A stretch of 64,000 nt of DNA from DSBG01 sp049975365 (GTDB lineage Bacteria; Desulfobacterota; Desulfomonilia; UBA1062): NCBI GenBank assembly GCA_049975365.1, contig JBNGDS010000007.1, positions 4,192-68,191 on the forward strand, read 5' to 3'. Both the position numbers and the translations under genes were made by a program. How positions within the stretch are numbered: position 1 is the stretch's first letter; each line of letters starts with the position of its first letter. Of this stretch, positions 62,735 through 64,000 are shown in pieces. A model generated the notes under the pieces. The model saw only the letters and a program-made list of their open reading frames with translations, made no database searches and was not told where the DNA came from.

Positions 62735-63105
62735 ATAGAAAAGATGTGATGTTCCTGACAAAGGATTATCACGAATCCTGTAGTGATCGAAAATGAAGAG
62801 TGAAAAGTTGGCTGAAAAGATGTGTAAAAAATATTCATTTTGTGAAAAAGGGTGTCCTGGAACAGGATTATTGGTTTTTCGAGAAACCAGAAATTGCGTA
62901 TGTGATACCAAGATCTCTGTGTTTTACTCGTAGTTACACTCGTACATTCGGATCATTAATCTATTGGAGGTATGTATACTGTGTAACACAGAGTTCACCA
63001 GTAGCCAGCTCTTTCAGGGTGATCCGGTGGAACGTCTAGGTATGTCTTCATGGATTAGGGTTTATGAGGAGTCAGCAAATGGTCAGCTTTATCACTCTGA
63101 TTAAT
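62735..63105. other. AT-rich region upstream of the glycyl radical operon
   Basis: About 370 bases, more AT-rich than the rest of the window. Small open frames occur (for example a Cys-rich 45-codon frame from 62793) but none has a ribosome site. I see no repeat, RNA gene or regulator site beyond the promoter already listed. Confidence 0.35.
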
Positions 63106-63525
63106 CTAGTCTGCCTTTTCACGAGACTGACTTCTCTTCATGAGGAAATAGCCAGCGGTCAGCGCAACAACTATTGAAGCGATTCCAATCAGGCTCAGAC
63201 TCTCTACCTCATTCAGATCCAAGATTATGACCTTACGGGCAATCGCGATGATTGCAACTGAAAGGACAACCTCATAATGAGGTTGCCCTTGGGTTATGTA
63301 GGTCTTCATTATAGTTTCCAGAAGCTCAATTCCAATTAAGACGAGCATAAAGAGGCCGAATATCTCAAGTAAATGCTCGATGCTGAGAAGAAAGAATGGT
63401 GGTTCCAGTACATCTTTGATGATGAGCCATCCTAAATCAAGAGTGGCAAACCCAAGAACTGTTGCCATCATCACGATGAGTGCTTGAATCATCAGCTTTT
63501 CATATTTCTTCAATATCGTGAACAT
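63106..63525 (-). CDS. PsiE-like small membrane protein
   Basis: 139 residues from the ATG at 63525 (GGAG about 10 bases upstream); the frame runs on to 63693 without a good start. Four membrane segments: MIQALIVMMATVLGFATLDLGWLII, HLLEIFGLFMLVLIGIELLETIM, VVLSVAIIAIARKVIIL and SLIGIASIVVALTAGYFLM, with a charged tail. Layout resembles the PsiE family of unknown function. Base composition is lower in GC than its neighbours. Confidence 0.6.
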   Translation of the reverse strand: MFTILKKYEKLMIQALIVMMATVLGFATLDLGWLIIKDVLEPPFFLLSIEHLLEIFGLFMLVLIGIELLETIMKTYITQGQPHYEVVLSVAIIAIARKVIILDLNEVESLSLIGIASIVVALTAGYFLMKRSQSREKAD

Positions 63526-64000
63526 ATACTGTGTGCTCCATTCAGAATTGCGACTTTCATACCATGAACACAGCCCTCTCACGTCATTCTCTTCTGCATA
63601 ACAATTGCTCAACAGGAGAATGTGCATGTGAACTATTAGCTGATCAAACACCGCACTAGAACAACGCCCCTCTACACCCAACGTATTGTTCATTCTATAT
63701 CATTGTCAGCAAATACATGTCTACATGCTTCATCGAATGGGTACCATCGGAACTATAGTGTTCGTTCAAGAGGACTCGTTTGATATAGAACACCTTGATG
63801 TATAGATTCTAACCAAGACCATCAGCATGATGAGAGCTCCTGTATGAACTCCCCTGTAGCGTGTTAGTGGGTAGTTCAGTATGCTCTTCTTGGGAACTTC
63901 CAATATTCTGCTGTGCAGCAGTTTGGTATATAGGTATGATCATGCACTACAGCAAGGAGACGGATCACTACACATGAGATTGACAATGAAAGGATCGCAC
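63526..64000. other. Window end without recognised genes
   Basis: 475 AT-richer bases up to the window edge. No open frame with ribosome site, no tRNA and no repeat recognised. A gene may begin beyond the edge. Confidence 0.35.

Noticed and set aside
62793..62930. 45-codon Cys-rich peptide upstream of the glycyl radical operon
   Set aside because: No ribosome site, and it overlaps another open frame in an AT-rich region; probably chance.

Overview
The window looks like a chromosomal contig from an anaerobic, Gram-negative deltaproteobacterium (Desulfobacterota-like). I infer this from outer-membrane barrels and lipoproteins, a glycyl radical enzyme cluster, a four-subunit 2-oxoacid:ferredoxin oxidoreductase, anaerobic glycerol-3-phosphate dehydrogenase (glpABC), a lone ADP-forming acyl-CoA synthetase subunit, and a c-di-GMP riboswitch array of the kind common in Geobacter relatives. 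Several genes have an archaeal flavour (NrpR-type regulator, apgM, mannosyl-3-phosphoglycerate phosphatase). Two 10-N runs (15670-15679 and 16165-16174) mark assembly gaps. I found no tRNA, rRNA, insertion sequence, prophage or CRISPR array.

Layout. 1-11 kb: an acyl-CoA dehydrogenase facing its likely GntR regulator, a DUF1846 protein, an S1-repeat protein, a methyltransferase, a DegP-type protease, D-aminoacyl-tRNA deacylase, and an ArsR-trxB-trxA redox operon. 10.5-14.6 kb: an envelope block with a small barrel protein, a COG3014/YcfL/LpoB-like lipoprotein operon and a membrane methyltransferase. 14.7-20.1 kb: ilvE, a large cyclase/AAA/TPR signalling protein broken by an assembly gap, then three tandem c-di-GMP-I (GEMM-I) riboswitches ahead of an exported protein. 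20.2-26.8 kb: queuosine genes queE-queC-queF, an acyl-CoA synthetase (ADP-forming) beta subunit, dus, apgM and ddl. 26.8-34.8 kb: two small paralogous envelope proteins, glpABC, a sugar-phosphate phosphatase, an exported hemerythrin with a Tat-exported rubredoxin, and tatA. 35-43 kb: a phenylacetate-CoA ligase, pgk-tpiA-secG, and a ferredoxin-dependent 2-oxoacid oxidoreductase operon ending in an ACT-domain protein. 43-47.6 kb: three small heat-shock proteins behind a clear sigma-32-like promoter, followed by clpB. 47.7-53.5 kb: a hydrolase, a SAM hydroxide adenosyltransferase, a PLP-binding protein, a barrel protein, and an nrpR-gdhA pair. 53.6-62.7 kb: a GntR-controlled operon with two different glycyl radical enzymes, one activase, an FMN-barrel protein and an Fe-S/CCG protein. 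The last kilobase holds one small membrane protein.

The most unusual parts are: (1) three consecutive c-di-GMP-I riboswitch aptamers with covarying stems on one leader; (2) the two-GRE/one-activase operon, whose substrate I cannot assign, with a perfect FadR-type operator just past its promoter; (3) an NrpR-type nitrogen regulator next to glutamate dehydrogenase in an apparently bacterial genome, with a palindrome between its promoter and start codon; and (4) a periplasmic hemerythrin/rubredoxin pair close to tatA. All functional calls come from reading motifs; no database search was run.
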